DNA of 64,000 nt from MA-ANB-1 sp965216445 (GTDB taxonomy: Bacteria; Actinomycetota; Acidimicrobiia; Spongiisociales; ZC4RG35): NCBI GenBank assembly GCA_965216445.1, contig OZ244166.1:1054001-1118000 (forward strand), in the 5' to 3' direction. Below, piece by piece: positions 49,486-58,135 of this stretch (the stretch's first letter is position 1; each line of letters starts with the position of its first letter). The position numbers were made by a program, and so were the translations under genes. The notes under the pieces are model-generated. The model searched no databases, was not told where the DNA came from, and was given only the letters and a program-made list of their open reading frames with translations.

Positions 49486-50712
49486 ATGACATCAGCGTTC
49501 CCGATTGACGAAGTCCGTTCCAAGTTTCCTGCCCTCAGCTCGTCAGGAGGGCTACTACCCAGCCGCGTATCTGGATGGTCCGGGTGGAACCCAGGTGCCG
49601 TATTCGGTGATCACCGCGATGGCCACGGTGTTGGGCGATGGTGTGAGCAATCTCGGTGGAGGCTTTGGGCGTCGCAAGTCGCCGAGGAAACCATGGCTAG
49701 TGCCCGTCTGGCGATGTCCGACCTCTTCAACGGGGACCCCTCGGAGATCGTTTTTGGTCAGAACATGACCAGCCTCACATTCGCGATTTCCCGCAGCCTG
49801 GCCAATACCTGGCGAGAAGGAGACGCCATTGTCCTCACCAGTCTCGACCACGACGCCAACTTCACGCCATGGATGAGAGCAGCTACCGAGCGTGGTGTCG
49901 AGGTCCGGATCGCTGAGTTCGATCCTGAGTCTGGCCGCCTCGAACCCGAAGCAGTCACAGCTCTTCTCGACGAGCGCGTCAGACTTGTGGCTGTCTGTTT
50001 GGCGGCGAACTCGATCGGGACACTCGTCGACGTGGCGTCTATCAGCGCCGCTGCGCATGAGACAGGAGCCTTGGTCTATGTCGATGCGGTCCATGGTGGA
50101 CCACATCATCCGATCGACGTCAAAGCCCTCGATTGTGATTTCCTGGTTGCCTCCGCATACAAGTTCTTTGGTCCACATACAGGCATCCTTTGGGGACGTC
50201 TCGAACACCTTGCCAGCCTCGACGCATACAAGGTTCGTCCCTCCCCTTCGGATCCGCCGGACAAATGGGAGACCGGAACCCAGAGTTTCGAGTCGATTGC
50301 CGGGGTGACAGCGGCTGTTGACCATCTGGCTGAACTTGGAGCAACTGGAGTATCGCGTCGGGATGCCTTGGTGTCGGCTTTCGCAAGAATCAACGACTAC
50401 GAACAGGAGCTTTCGCAGAGATTCATCGAAGGAATCGGAGACATGGACAAGGTGCGATTGTACGGGGTGCCCAGCGTCTCAGAACACCGGGTCTCCACGT
50501 TCGCGGTCGGAGTCGAAGGTCATCATGCTGGGGACGTGGCCGACAGCCTTGCCAACCGAGGTCTCTATGTCTGGTCAGGGCACTATTACGCCATGAACGC
50601 GATGGAACGGCTCGGGGTTCTCGACCAGGGTGGTCTGGTTCGCATCGGATTTGTTCACTACAACACCACCGACGAAGTTGATCGGGTGTTGGAAGCTCTG
50701 GCGGAGTTCTAA
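49486..50712 (+). CDS. Cysteine desulfurase-like class V aminotransferase (internally out of frame)
   Basis: The PLP-dependent enzyme (408 codons) has the lysine motif DFLVASAYKFFGPHTGILWG (Schiff-base Lys) and CLAANSIGTLVDVASISAAAHETGALVYVDAVHGGPH, typical of the NifS/CsdA/Egt families. Between about 49535 and 49668 the continuous frame gives a nonsense stretch (SSSGGLLPSRVSGWSGWNPG), while frame +1 gives the family sequence RQEGYYPAAYLDGPGGTQVP and VSNLGGGFG. Two compensating indels are therefore present; the second fits GGGG reduced to GGG at 49667. The intact enzyme probably reads FPAL-RQEGYYPAAYLDGPGG...GGGFGASQVAEETMASARLAM. Confidence 0.85.
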   Translation: MTSAFPIDEVRSKFPALSSSGGLLPSRVSGWSGWNPGAVFGDHRDGHGVGRWCEQSRWRLWASQVAEETMASARLAMSDLFNGDPSEIVFGQNMTSLTFAISRSLANTWREGDAIVLTSLDHDANFTPWMRAATERGVEVRIAEFDPESGRLEPEAVTALLDERVRLVAVCLAANSIGTLVDVASISAAAHETGALVYVDAVHGGPHHPIDVKALDCDFLVASAYKFFGPHTGILWGRLEHLASLDAYKVRPSPSDPPDKWETGTQSFESIAGVTAAVDHLAELGATGVSRRDALVSAFARINDYEQELSQRFIEGIGDMDKVRLYGVPSVSEHRVSTFAVGVEGHHAGDVADSLANRGLYVWSGHYYAMNAMERLGVLDQGGLVRIGFVHYNTTDEVDRVLEALAEF

Positions 50713-50780
50713 CCCCGTTCAAGCCGATTGGAGCGGGTTATTCGGTGCCGGCTGCGATTCGAGGGACTGAAGCCTCCGAA

Positions 50781-51035
50781 TCAACCGAAGATTCGTCGGT
50801 CGATCTCCTGGGCGAATTCGAGTTCGTCGGTGAAGTTGAGGATGACCTCTTCTCCTTCAGCTTCGACGTGGAAACCGTCAGACCTGATTGAGATCTTGAT
50901 GTCCCTAAGCCGCCAGTTCGCGACAGGGGAGTTTCCCGAGGTGATCTTCAATCGTTCGTCGGTGAGGTCAACCTCAACACCAAGGGGGAGACCGGTATGG
51001 CCCAGCATTCGAAGTCTTGCGTCGAACGACGTCAT
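50781..51035 (-). CDS. Small hypothetical protein
   Basis: The 84-residue product MTSFDARLRMLGHTGLPLGVEVDLTDERLKITSGN...NWRLRDIKISIRSDGFHVEAEGEEVILNFTDELEFAQEI is soluble and beta-rich with a C-terminal helix, resembling a small PH-like or split-barrel fold. It has no signal peptide or TM. Conservation of this pattern in actinobacteria is likely but I cannot name the family. ATG 51035 is used. It stands alone between the aminotransferase and another small minus-strand gene. Confidence 0.55.
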   Translation of the reverse strand: MTSFDARLRMLGHTGLPLGVEVDLTDERLKITSGNSPVANWRLRDIKISIRSDGFHVEAEGEEVILNFTDELEFAQEIDRRIFG

Positions 51036-51146
51036 CGTTCCTCCACTAGTCGTTCCCAGCTCGACCCACAGAAGAGGTTATCCGCCTTAAAGGCTTCTGC
51101 CAATAGGATTTTCCTCAATCCGACCCGCTAGCGGAGAGTTGGCTGG

Positions 51147-51440
51147 CTAGCCGTTCTCCAATTGCGCAACCACGTCGCCCACTTCAACCGTTGGCGTCAG
51201 CTTCATATAGGCGTCGAGGCTGGTGAGGATGCGCTTCATTTCCGGTTCGGCGTTGGCGTGGTCTTCGCTCGTGGCAAACACGGCAATTGTGGTCCCATGG
51301 CCGGTTTCACGATTTGCAACATTCAGGTACGACTCGAAACCGTCAAGTCGCTGGATGTCATCGAGAACGGAGCGAAGAGCTGATTGAGCGTCGTCCCAAC
51401 GGTCGACTTTGAGGTTGTAATGGACAGCTCGGGCGCGCAC
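51147..51440 (-). CDS. Small dimeric alpha/beta-barrel-like protein
   Basis: The 97-residue product (HYNLKVDRWDDAQSALRSVLDDIQRLDGFESYLNVANRETGHGTTIAVFATSEDHANAEPEMKRILTSLDAYMKLTPTVEVGDVVAQL) has the beta-alpha-beta-beta pattern and the phrase GxxS/YxxxxxxxxxGxTxxxVxxF of the antibiotic-biosynthesis monooxygenase-like fold. Such proteins may be monooxygenases or may only bind small ligands. GTG 51440 with AGAGAG upstream. Function not assigned. Confidence 0.55.
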   Translation of the reverse strand: MRARAVHYNLKVDRWDDAQSALRSVLDDIQRLDGFESYLNVANRETGHGTTIAVFATSEDHANAEPEMKRILTSLDAYMKLTPTVEVGDVVAQLENG

Positions 51441-51580
51441 TTTTGCTCTCTTTCGGTTCTAGGTGCATCGGAACCAGGATCGGAACCGAAGCTGTTGCAT
51501 GCCACGGTACAGCAGTGGTAGATGCAAGCCGACCCACTGTCGGATTAAGGTGCCGCAACCCTATATGTAGGAGGAAGTAG

Positions 51581-51844
51581 ATGGGTGCTGTTCTATGGAC
51601 GATCGTCGGGGCATTGATTGCCGGCGTCATCATCGGACCGTTGGGAAGGCTTGTACTCCCAGGCAAGCAGAATATCTCGCTGGGAATGTCGATCATCATC
51701 GGTGCCATCGCGGCACTCGTCGGTGGCTTTATCGCCCAAGCCCTTGGTGTCGGAGACACTTCTGGGGTCGACTGGATCAAACTGGCCATCCAAGTTGGTC
51801 TGGCCGCCGTTGGTGTGGCCTTCTACGCCGGCCGCTCCAGCTAG
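51581..51844 (+). CDS. GlsB/YeaQ/YmgE-family stress-response membrane protein
   Basis: The 87-residue integral membrane protein has three hydrophobic segments (VLWTIVGALIAGVIIGPLGRLV, LGMSIIIGAIAALVGGFIAQAL, WIKLAIQVGLAAVGVAFYA) and the family glycine pattern (PGKQNISLGMSI). Also called transglycosylase-associated protein; members are induced by stress but their activity is unknown. AGGAGGA is 6 bp upstream of the ATG with a TATATG box before it. A strong terminator follows, so it is a single-gene unit. Confidence 0.9.
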   Translation: MGAVLWTIVGALIAGVIIGPLGRLVLPGKQNISLGMSIIIGAIAALVGGFIAQALGVGDTSGVDWIKLAIQVGLAAVGVAFYAGRSS

Positions 51845-51870
51845 AGAGACCTAAACCTAGAAACCCAACA

Positions 51871-51904
51871 GACCCGGTGTCTCCAACACCGGGTCTTCTG
51901 TTTG
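51871..51904 (+). terminator. Rho-independent terminator
   Basis: GACCCGGTGT (51871-51880) and ACACCGGGTC (51886-51895) form a perfect 10-bp stem with loop CTCCA, followed by TTCTGTTTG. It ends the GlsB/YeaQ-type gene. Confidence 0.88.
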
Positions 51905-51955
51905 TCCTAACGCCGACATAACGAACCCATAACAAGAGTCACTGATGATGACTGC

Positions 51956-53203
51956 ATGCCGTACTCGACGAAGGAAAAGGTTTCTCACGTCTACCGGCGA
52001 CTCGGGGTTGGAAGCTACAGCGACCTGATCGGGGCCACCGGTGATCCGGACGAGGCCATTGCTCGAGCATTGGATCTCAGTTCACCGGCACCAACTCTTC
52101 CTGAGATGGAGCCACCTCTGGATCGTGAGACTGCCATGGATATCGCCCAACTGGCCGGGCCTGTCCGATGGTGGTTGGAGTCGGCGATTGCGTCACGTCG
52201 GCTGATCGAGGAGAGGTTGGTCTGGTTCTGGCATGACCACTTCGCCACGTCGGTTCGCAAGGTTCGAATTTCCTACCTCATGTGGCAGCAGCATCTGACG
52301 ATCCGTCAGCACGCCACCGGCAGTTTCGCCGACCTTCTCCATGCCATGGCTGTGGACCCCGCCATGCTGTTCTATCTCGACGGTGCGAGATCTCACCCCG
52401 GTTCCGTGAATGAGAACTTCGCACGCGAGGTCATGGAATTACACACCATGGGGACAGGCTCGTACACACAAACTGACATCACTGAGGCGGCGATGGCCGC
52501 GACGGGGTGGGTCGTCAACGTTCCCTACGGACGCGAGGCGCAGAGATATCTCTCCGACTACGAACCATGGAGCTCGGTTTTCTTGCCCATCAGGCATGTC
52601 TCTGACTCCAAGTCGATCCTCGGGGAAACCGGAAACCACGACATGGAGAGCTTTCTCGACGTCTTGCTCGACCAGCCGGAGACAGCCGAGTTCGTCGCAG
52701 GAAAGCTGTGGCGGGAGTTGGTGGGAACGGAGCCGAGTAGCGACGTGGTAGCCGCGATAGCCGCCGATTTTAGATCCGAGTACTCGATCCAGGATCTTGT
52801 TGCTGCGATTTGTGCTCACCCGGAATTCCTCAGCGACGAATCGATTCGATCAAAGGTCCGCACGCCGCTCGAGAGGATGGTTGCTGTGGCGCAAGGGCTG
52901 GGAGGCCAGAACCTGGACGAACGTGCCGGGTTCATTCTGTTCGACATGAGCTTCCTTCTGTACAGTCCGCCCTCCCCGGCCGGGTACCCGAAGGGGAAAA
53001 TCCTGCTCGGTCCACACCAGTTGATCCACGCCTTTGATCTCATATCGTTGGTTCAAACGGACCGGCAGTACTCGACGGCCGACTTGATGGCTTCCCTTGG
53101 GGTAATCGACATCTCCCCGGAAACCAGGGCAGTCCTGGACAGCGCACCAAATGGCAGCAAGACCGCCCTAGCGTTGAATTCACCGGAGTTTGCATCGATA
53201 TGA
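51956..53203 (+). CDS. DUF1800 family protein
   Basis: The 415-residue protein carries the family motifs RLVWFWHDHFATS, MLFYLDGARSHPGSVNENFAREVMELHTMGTGSYTQTDITEAAMAATGW, and the C-terminal SPPSPAGYPKGKILLGPHQL. DUF1800 proteins are encoded next to DUF1501 proteins in many phyla and both are believed to act outside the cytoplasm, but their function is unknown. Unusually this member has no visible signal peptide (MPYSTKEKVSHVYRRLGVG). The stop overlaps the DUF1501 start (ATGA). Confidence 0.9.
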   Translation: MPYSTKEKVSHVYRRLGVGSYSDLIGATGDPDEAIARALDLSSPAPTLPEMEPPLDRETAMDIAQLAGPVRWWLESAIASRRLIEERLVWFWHDHFATSVRKVRISYLMWQQHLTIRQHATGSFADLLHAMAVDPAMLFYLDGARSHPGSVNENFAREVMELHTMGTGSYTQTDITEAAMAATGWVVNVPYGREAQRYLSDYEPWSSVFLPIRHVSDSKSILGETGNHDMESFLDVLLDQPETAEFVAGKLWRELVGTEPSSDVVAAIAADFRSEYSIQDLVAAICAHPEFLSDESIRSKVRTPLERMVAVAQGLGGQNLDERAGFILFDMSFLLYSPPSPAGYPKGKILLGPHQLIHAFDLISLVQTDRQYSTADLMASLGVIDISPETRAVLDSAPNGSKTALALNSPEFASI

Positions 53204-54462
53204 CAGACTCCTTGTGCGACCTGGTAACACGGCGAAAGTTCATAGTCGGACTCGGATCCACGATGGTGCTTGCCGCATGTTCGGGGCGAACCGTCTCCGT
53301 CTTCAAACCCGACGCAAAGTCGAACCTCGTGGACTCGGGACTTGGTGTCGCACCATTGTCGCTGGGCAGCCCAACAGACCGGGTGTTGGTTGTTGTTGAG
53401 ATGGGCGGAGGAAATGACGGGCTCAACTTCGTCGTGCCCCATGGCACCAGCAGCTACTACGACCTCCGTAAGACTGTCGCCGTCGAGCAGCCGATCGAGC
53501 TCGATTCAGAGGTTGGGCTACACCCTGAATTGACATTTGTTGCATCGGAGTATGAAGCAGGACGTGTCGCAATGGTCGAAGGTGTTGGTGTGCCTGATCC
53601 CGACCTGTCGCACTTCGTTTCGATGGCCAGCTGGTGGACGGGCAAACCAGACTCGGCTGACGGGACAGGGTGGTTGGGTCGGTATCTCGACGGAACGGTC
53701 GGCTATGAGGCTCCTCTCGCCGGCATCGCAATCGGCCCGGGTCCATCAAGAGCCCTATTGGGCAACTCCTCGTTCTCGGTGGCCATCCGGGACGAGACCG
53801 GTCTGAATCCCCAGCTTCCCGGTTGGGTGGACGACGCTGATGAGTTGATCGGCATGTGGGAGGGATTTGTCCCAAGTGGAGCAATCGGCAGCGCAGACGA
53901 TGCACAGCAAGCTATCGGTGCCGCGGTCGGGGCGAGGAGCGAATTGGCGGCGGCACTGAATGGCACCTCGACAGCTCAAACCAGACGACCGAACATCGAG
54001 AATGAACTAGCTCTGGCAGCGAAGCTGATCAACAGCGGTGTGTCACCGACAATCATTTACGTACACGGTTTTGGCGACTTCGATACTCATCTCGATCAGA
54101 GAGCCCGCCACGACGCGATGATGACGGAGCTCAATACCGCATTGGAAGGTTTCTGGGGTGCGCTCGGTGAGAATGCCGAACGGGTGGTCGTGTTGACTGC
54201 CAGTGAATTCGGAAGACGACCACGGGACAACGGTTCGGGCACCGATCATGGGACTGCTGCGCCACACCTGTTGATCGGTCCGGCGGTGGCCGGTGGGCGT
54301 CACGGCGAACCACCTTCGCTCACAGCCCTCGACTCGACCAATAACCTGATCCATACGGTCGACTACCGCTCGGTGTACGCGTCAGTCTTGGATCAGTGGC
54401 TCCAGGCAGATGCCGACACGATCATGGGGGCGGAGTACGAGCGGTTGCAGTTGATTGCGTAG
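53200..54462 (+). CDS. DUF1501 family protein with Tat-lipoprotein signal
   Basis: The 420-residue protein has an N-terminal twin-arginine signal TRRKFIVGLGSTMVLAAC with a lipobox cysteine. The body has MGGGNDGLNFVVPHG, DPDLSHFVSMASWWTG, and SEFGRRPRDNGSGTDHGTAAPHLLIGPAV, a metal-binding-like motif shared with alkaline-phosphatase/sulfatase-fold enzymes. The family is often annotated as a sulfatase-like or Tat-exported protein of unknown function. Coupled to DUF1800 upstream; the next gene starts 44 bp after its stop. Confidence 0.9.
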   Translation: MTDSLCDLVTRRKFIVGLGSTMVLAACSGRTVSVFKPDAKSNLVDSGLGVAPLSLGSPTDRVLVVVEMGGGNDGLNFVVPHGTSSYYDLRKTVAVEQPIELDSEVGLHPELTFVASEYEAGRVAMVEGVGVPDPDLSHFVSMASWWTGKPDSADGTGWLGRYLDGTVGYEAPLAGIAIGPGPSRALLGNSSFSVAIRDETGLNPQLPGWVDDADELIGMWEGFVPSGAIGSADDAQQAIGAAVGARSELAAALNGTSTAQTRRPNIENELALAAKLINSGVSPTIIYVHGFGDFDTHLDQRARHDAMMTELNTALEGFWGALGENAERVVVLTASEFGRRPRDNGSGTDHGTAAPHLLIGPAVAGGRHGEPPSLTALDSTNNLIHTVDYRSVYASVLDQWLQADADTIMGAEYERLQLIA

Positions 54463-54506
54463 CTCATTGGTTAATCGGAACGGGCCTCGATCACTACAGT
54501 CGCCCG

Positions 54507-56243
54507 GTGGAAAACTTTGTCTGGGGTGCAGCAACATCGGCTTATCAGATCGAAGGCGGTCGGTACGAGGATGGTAAAGGGACGTCCATCTGGGACGTAT
54601 TCTCGGATGAGGGTCGACTCACCAATCCAGGTGACGTCACGTGTGACCATTATCACCGATGGCAAGAGGATGTGGACTTGCTTGCAGACCTCGGCGTCAC
54701 CGGGTATCGATTCTCCACAGCTTGGACGAGGATCATTCCTGATGGTGACGGAGAGGTCAACGACAAGGGTCTCAACTTCTACAGTCGTTTGGTCGACGGT
54801 CTTCTCGAACGCGGGATCACCCCGTACCTGACTCTTTACCACTGGGACCTCCCTGCGGCCCTTCAGGAGCGGGGCGGTTGGACCAACAGGGCAACTGCTG
54901 AGGCTTTTGCCCGATACGCACGTGTGGTTGCCGAGGCGCTGGACGGTCGCGTCAGCCAGTGGATGACGCAGAATGAACCATGGGTGTCGACGTTTCTCGG
55001 TCATCAGGAAGGTGTATTCGCTCCCGGAATTCAGGACTGGTCGCAGGCTCTGGCTGCGGGCCATCACATCTTGCTCTCACATGGGCTGGCTCTGGAAGAG
55101 ATCAAGAGTGTGAACCCGGATGCAAGCGTCGGGCTCGCACTCGATTGTCGGCCCGCATCGCCCAAGACGGACCGACCCGAGGACATCGCGGCAACTAAGG
55201 TCTTCGATGGTTTCCGCAACCGATGGTTCTTCGACCCTGTGTTTGGACTGGGCTATCCCGAGGACATGATGCGCCGCTATTCGGATTTGCGGAGAATGGA
55301 CCCACAACCGGGTTGGCTGTTGGAAGGGGATCTGGATCGGATTTCGAAGCCAATCGACTTTCTTGGGATCAATTACTACACCACCATCGAAATCAGCGAT
55401 GGGGGAGAGGAAAGCGAAGACAACGGGATTACACCCGGAGTTGACGTGCCGCCCGGTCACACCGAGATGGGCTGGAAGATAGAGCCGGCCGGGCTGGACC
55501 GGTTCGTAAGACGGGTCATGGATAACTACTCACCCGCATCGATATTGATCACCGAAAACGGTGCCTCGTATTCGACTGCGCCCGATGAGAAGGGTCAGGT
55601 TCATGATGAAGCACGGATCGACTACATCAGCCGGCACGTTGATGTTTTGAGGAACTTGCGATCGGAAGGGATTCCAGTCGACGGCTACTTTGTCTGGAGC
55701 TTCTTGGACAATCTCGAGTGGGTTCAGGGATATTCACAACGATTCGGATTGGTCTGGGTTGACCACCAGACCGGCCAACGGATACCGAAGAAGTCCTTCT
55801 ACTGGTATCGGGACCTCATCAACGCTTCTCGCTCGGATGAAATCAGGCCAGTCGACGCTGATAGCGTGCCGGGAATGCTCGAACCCTCCGATCGACTGAG
55901 CGCCTGGATGGACGGATACGTCCATGCCTGGACCACGAACCAGCCTGAGGACATCGCGGGCATATTCACTGAAGATGCGGTGTATGACCCGCAGACGGCG
56001 GACGGTGAATGGGATGGCCTCGATGAGATCGTTGCCCATTGGGTCGACATCGGCGACGATCCCGATAGCTGGGAGTTTCAATGGCTCCCGCTCGTCGAGG
56101 TCGACGACCTGGCGATCGTTGTCGGTAGGACCACGTATCTGAACCCGGCCACCACCTACCGAAACCTCTTCGTGATCCGGTTCAGTTCTGACGGGCGCTG
56201 TGATGACTTCACCGAGTGGTACATCGAAGAGGACCAGGGTTGA
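54507..56243 (+). CDS. GH1 beta-glucosidase fused to a SnoaL/NTF2-like domain
   Basis: Residues 1-441 are a complete glycoside hydrolase family 1 catalytic domain: FVWGAATSAYQIEGG, GVTGYRFSTAWTRIIP, acid/base Glu157 in TQNEPW, nucleophile Glu350 in LITENGA, and DGYFVWSFLDNLEW with FGLVWVD. After a linker, residues 463-578 form a SnoaL/NTF2-like domain (LSAWMDGYVHAWTTNQPEDIAGIFTEDAVYDPQTADGEWDGLDEIVAHWV, and RNLFVIRFSSDGRCDDFTEWYIEE). The combination is unusual. GTG 54507 gives the normal GH1 start; the frame stays open upstream over DUF1501. No signal peptide, so cytoplasmic. A TTGA overlap leads to the patatin gene. Confidence 0.9.
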   Translation: MENFVWGAATSAYQIEGGRYEDGKGTSIWDVFSDEGRLTNPGDVTCDHYHRWQEDVDLLADLGVTGYRFSTAWTRIIPDGDGEVNDKGLNFYSRLVDGLLERGITPYLTLYHWDLPAALQERGGWTNRATAEAFARYARVVAEALDGRVSQWMTQNEPWVSTFLGHQEGVFAPGIQDWSQALAAGHHILLSHGLALEEIKSVNPDASVGLALDCRPASPKTDRPEDIAATKVFDGFRNRWFFDPVFGLGYPEDMMRRYSDLRRMDPQPGWLLEGDLDRISKPIDFLGINYYTTIEISDGGEESEDNGITPGVDVPPGHTEMGWKIEPAGLDRFVRRVMDNYSPASILITENGASYSTAPDEKGQVHDEARIDYISRHVDVLRNLRSEGIPVDGYFVWSFLDNLEWVQGYSQRFGLVWVDHQTGQRIPKKSFYWYRDLINASRSDEIRPVDADSVPGMLEPSDRLSAWMDGYVHAWTTNQPEDIAGIFTEDAVYDPQTADGEWDGLDEIVAHWVDIGDDPDSWEFQWLPLVEVDDLAIVVGRTTYLNPATTYRNLFVIRFSSDGRCDDFTEWYIEEDQG

Positions 56244-57091
56244 ACACTGTGGCCGATACGAGCTCGGACTCTGGTCACACCGCGTTTGTCCTCGGCGGGG
56301 GAGGGAAATGGGGCGCAGTTGAGGTTGGGATGCTCAAGGCCCTTCAGGAGTCTCACATCTCACCGGATCTTGTCCTGGGCACCTCGATCGGTGCGTTCAA
56401 CGGCTCTGTCATTGCCAGCACTCCCGGCTCGGCCGGCGTTGAGCGGCTCACCCACCTTTGGGAAGAGATATCAAACTCGGGTCTTCTCAAGGGTGGCATG
56501 TTCGACCGGGTCATGAATGTGGCCAAACTACGACCGGCGATGCAGGATTCGTCGGAGCTGCGATCGTTGCTGTCCGAAATCCACGGCGAAGCTTCTATCG
56601 AAGACCTGACGCTGCCTTTTCAGTGCGTTGCCGCATCTATTGAAAGGGCTGCTGAACACTGGTTCACGAAGGGCCCGCTGGTCGACGCCATCCTTGCCTC
56701 TTCGGCAATTCCGGCTTTGCTTCCACCGGTGGAGATCGACGGTGAGCACTTCTACGACGGCGGTCTTGTGAATTCGGTCCCACTCACCAGAGCGGTCGAA
56801 CTGGGAGCGTCGCGGGTCTTTGTCCTCCAGGTTGGTCGGGTGGAGTCTGACCTGAGACCACCAGAGAGACTGTACGAAGCAGCGCTGATCTCATTTGAAA
56901 TCGCCCGTCGGCACCGGTTTACGACCACAATGGCGAATCTTCCAGAAGGAGTTGAAGTGCACGTCTTGCCGTCGGGGAATCAGATTGACTTCGACGATCG
57001 CAGACAACTCCGGTGGACAGAGTTGAGTTCCACAAGCACCCTCGTCGACGCTGGCTACGAAGCAGCCTCGAAGTACCTGGCAAAGATCTGA
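56240..57091 (+). CDS. Patatin-like phospholipase
   Basis: The 283-residue serine hydrolase has the patatin oxyanion motif FVLGGGGKWGAVEVGML, the nucleophile motif GTSIG (Ser), and the catalytic Asp in DGGLVNSVPLTRAVELGASRV. Patatins cleave acyl chains from phospholipids or other lipids using a Ser-Asp dyad. TTG 56240 is chosen: it overlaps the upstream stop, and AGAGGA is 6 bp before it; GTG 56249 is the alternative. The stop overlaps the ATG of the acyltransferase (TGATG), so lipase and acyltransferase are translationally coupled. Confidence 0.9.
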   Translation: MNTVADTSSDSGHTAFVLGGGGKWGAVEVGMLKALQESHISPDLVLGTSIGAFNGSVIASTPGSAGVERLTHLWEEISNSGLLKGGMFDRVMNVAKLRPAMQDSSELRSLLSEIHGEASIEDLTLPFQCVAASIERAAEHWFTKGPLVDAILASSAIPALLPPVEIDGEHFYDGGLVNSVPLTRAVELGASRVFVLQVGRVESDLRPPERLYEAALISFEIARRHRFTTTMANLPEGVEVHVLPSGNQIDFDDRRQLRWTELSSTSTLVDAGYEAASKYLAKI

Positions 57092-58110
57092 TGCGTCTAC
57101 CCCCAAAATGGCTCCGGCGAATCCTCATCGCACCTGCGGTCGTGCTTCTGGCTCTCTTTGCAGTGCTCTCCCTACCGGTCTGGCTGATCGTCGCCGCGTT
57201 CGTCAGCAGGTACGTGCCAGGCAAATGGAGGATTTTCCGGATTACCTGGTTCATCTTCCTTTACCTGATGGTTGACGCCGGCGCGATCGTCGTCATGTTC
57301 CTGTACTGGATTGCGTCTGGTTTCGGGTGGAAGATCAGGTCCCCGTTCTTCCAGCGTCTTCACTACGTCCTTCTGGGAGCGCTGTTGGGCGTCGTAATCA
57401 AGACGGCGAAACGAACCTTCAAGCTACGGATAACTCTCGATGGTCCCGAGCCGACCACAGGTCAGGTGCGCACTCGGCCAGTGTTGATTCTCAGCAGACA
57501 CGCGGGTCCGGGAGATTCGATGCTGCTCATGGACGCATTATGCAATCAGTATCAAAGAGAACCCCGGATAGTGCTCAAGGAGTTCCTCCAGTGGGATCCG
57601 GCGGTGGACATTGTCCTCAACCGACTGCCGGCATCCTTTGTACCCGCTGGCAGAAAAGCCGGGAGTGCTGTGGTCGAGGCCATTGCTGACCTTGCCGAGA
57701 CCATGGACACCGACGACGCGTTTGTGATTTTTCCGGAGGGAGCCAACTACACGGTTGGACGGGCGCAGAGGGCGATACAGAAGCTCAAGGACATCGGGCG
57801 TCCCGACCTCGCCGAACGGGCTGAACTGCTGAAGACCACCCTTCCGCCCAAGCCAAAAGGAGTGATGACCGCTCTGGCTTCCGCCCCGCTTGGTTCTGAT
57901 GTGTTCTTTGTTGGACACGCCGGGTTGGAAGGCTTCATCACGGCCGGGGACATCTGGCGAGGCATGCCCATGGACACTGAAGTCGTGGTCCGCATCTGGC
58001 GTTTCTCAGCTGAGCAGATACCCGGGCCGGATGAGCAGGAAGCTTGGTTGTATGACCGTTGGGCTGAGATTGACGCCTGGATCAGCGATCACCTGGAACG
58101 GACCGCGTAA
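57091..58110 (+). CDS. PlsC-like 1-acylglycerol-3-phosphate acyltransferase
   Basis: The 339-residue protein has two or three N-terminal hydrophobic segments (ILIAPAVVLLALFAVLSLPVWLIVAAFV, FIFLYLMVDAGAIVVMFLYWIA), then the acyltransferase motif I SRHAGPGDSML (H-x4-D catalytic pair), motif III FPEGAN, and the segment FVPAGRKAG. The region after motif III is longer than in PlsC and ends in WLYDRWAEIDAWI. It probably transfers acyl groups to a glycerol-phosphate or related acceptor at the membrane. The frame is open to 57013, but that part overlaps patatin. Coupled to the patatin-like lipase upstream. Confidence 0.88.
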   Translation: MRLPPKWLRRILIAPAVVLLALFAVLSLPVWLIVAAFVSRYVPGKWRIFRITWFIFLYLMVDAGAIVVMFLYWIASGFGWKIRSPFFQRLHYVLLGALLGVVIKTAKRTFKLRITLDGPEPTTGQVRTRPVLILSRHAGPGDSMLLMDALCNQYQREPRIVLKEFLQWDPAVDIVLNRLPASFVPAGRKAGSAVVEAIADLAETMDTDDAFVIFPEGANYTVGRAQRAIQKLKDIGRPDLAERAELLKTTLPPKPKGVMTALASAPLGSDVFFVGHAGLEGFITAGDIWRGMPMDTEVVVRIWRFSAEQIPGPDEQEAWLYDRWAEIDAWISDHLERTA

Positions 58111-58135
58111 ACCCACCCGGAGTAGGGTTCGGATC

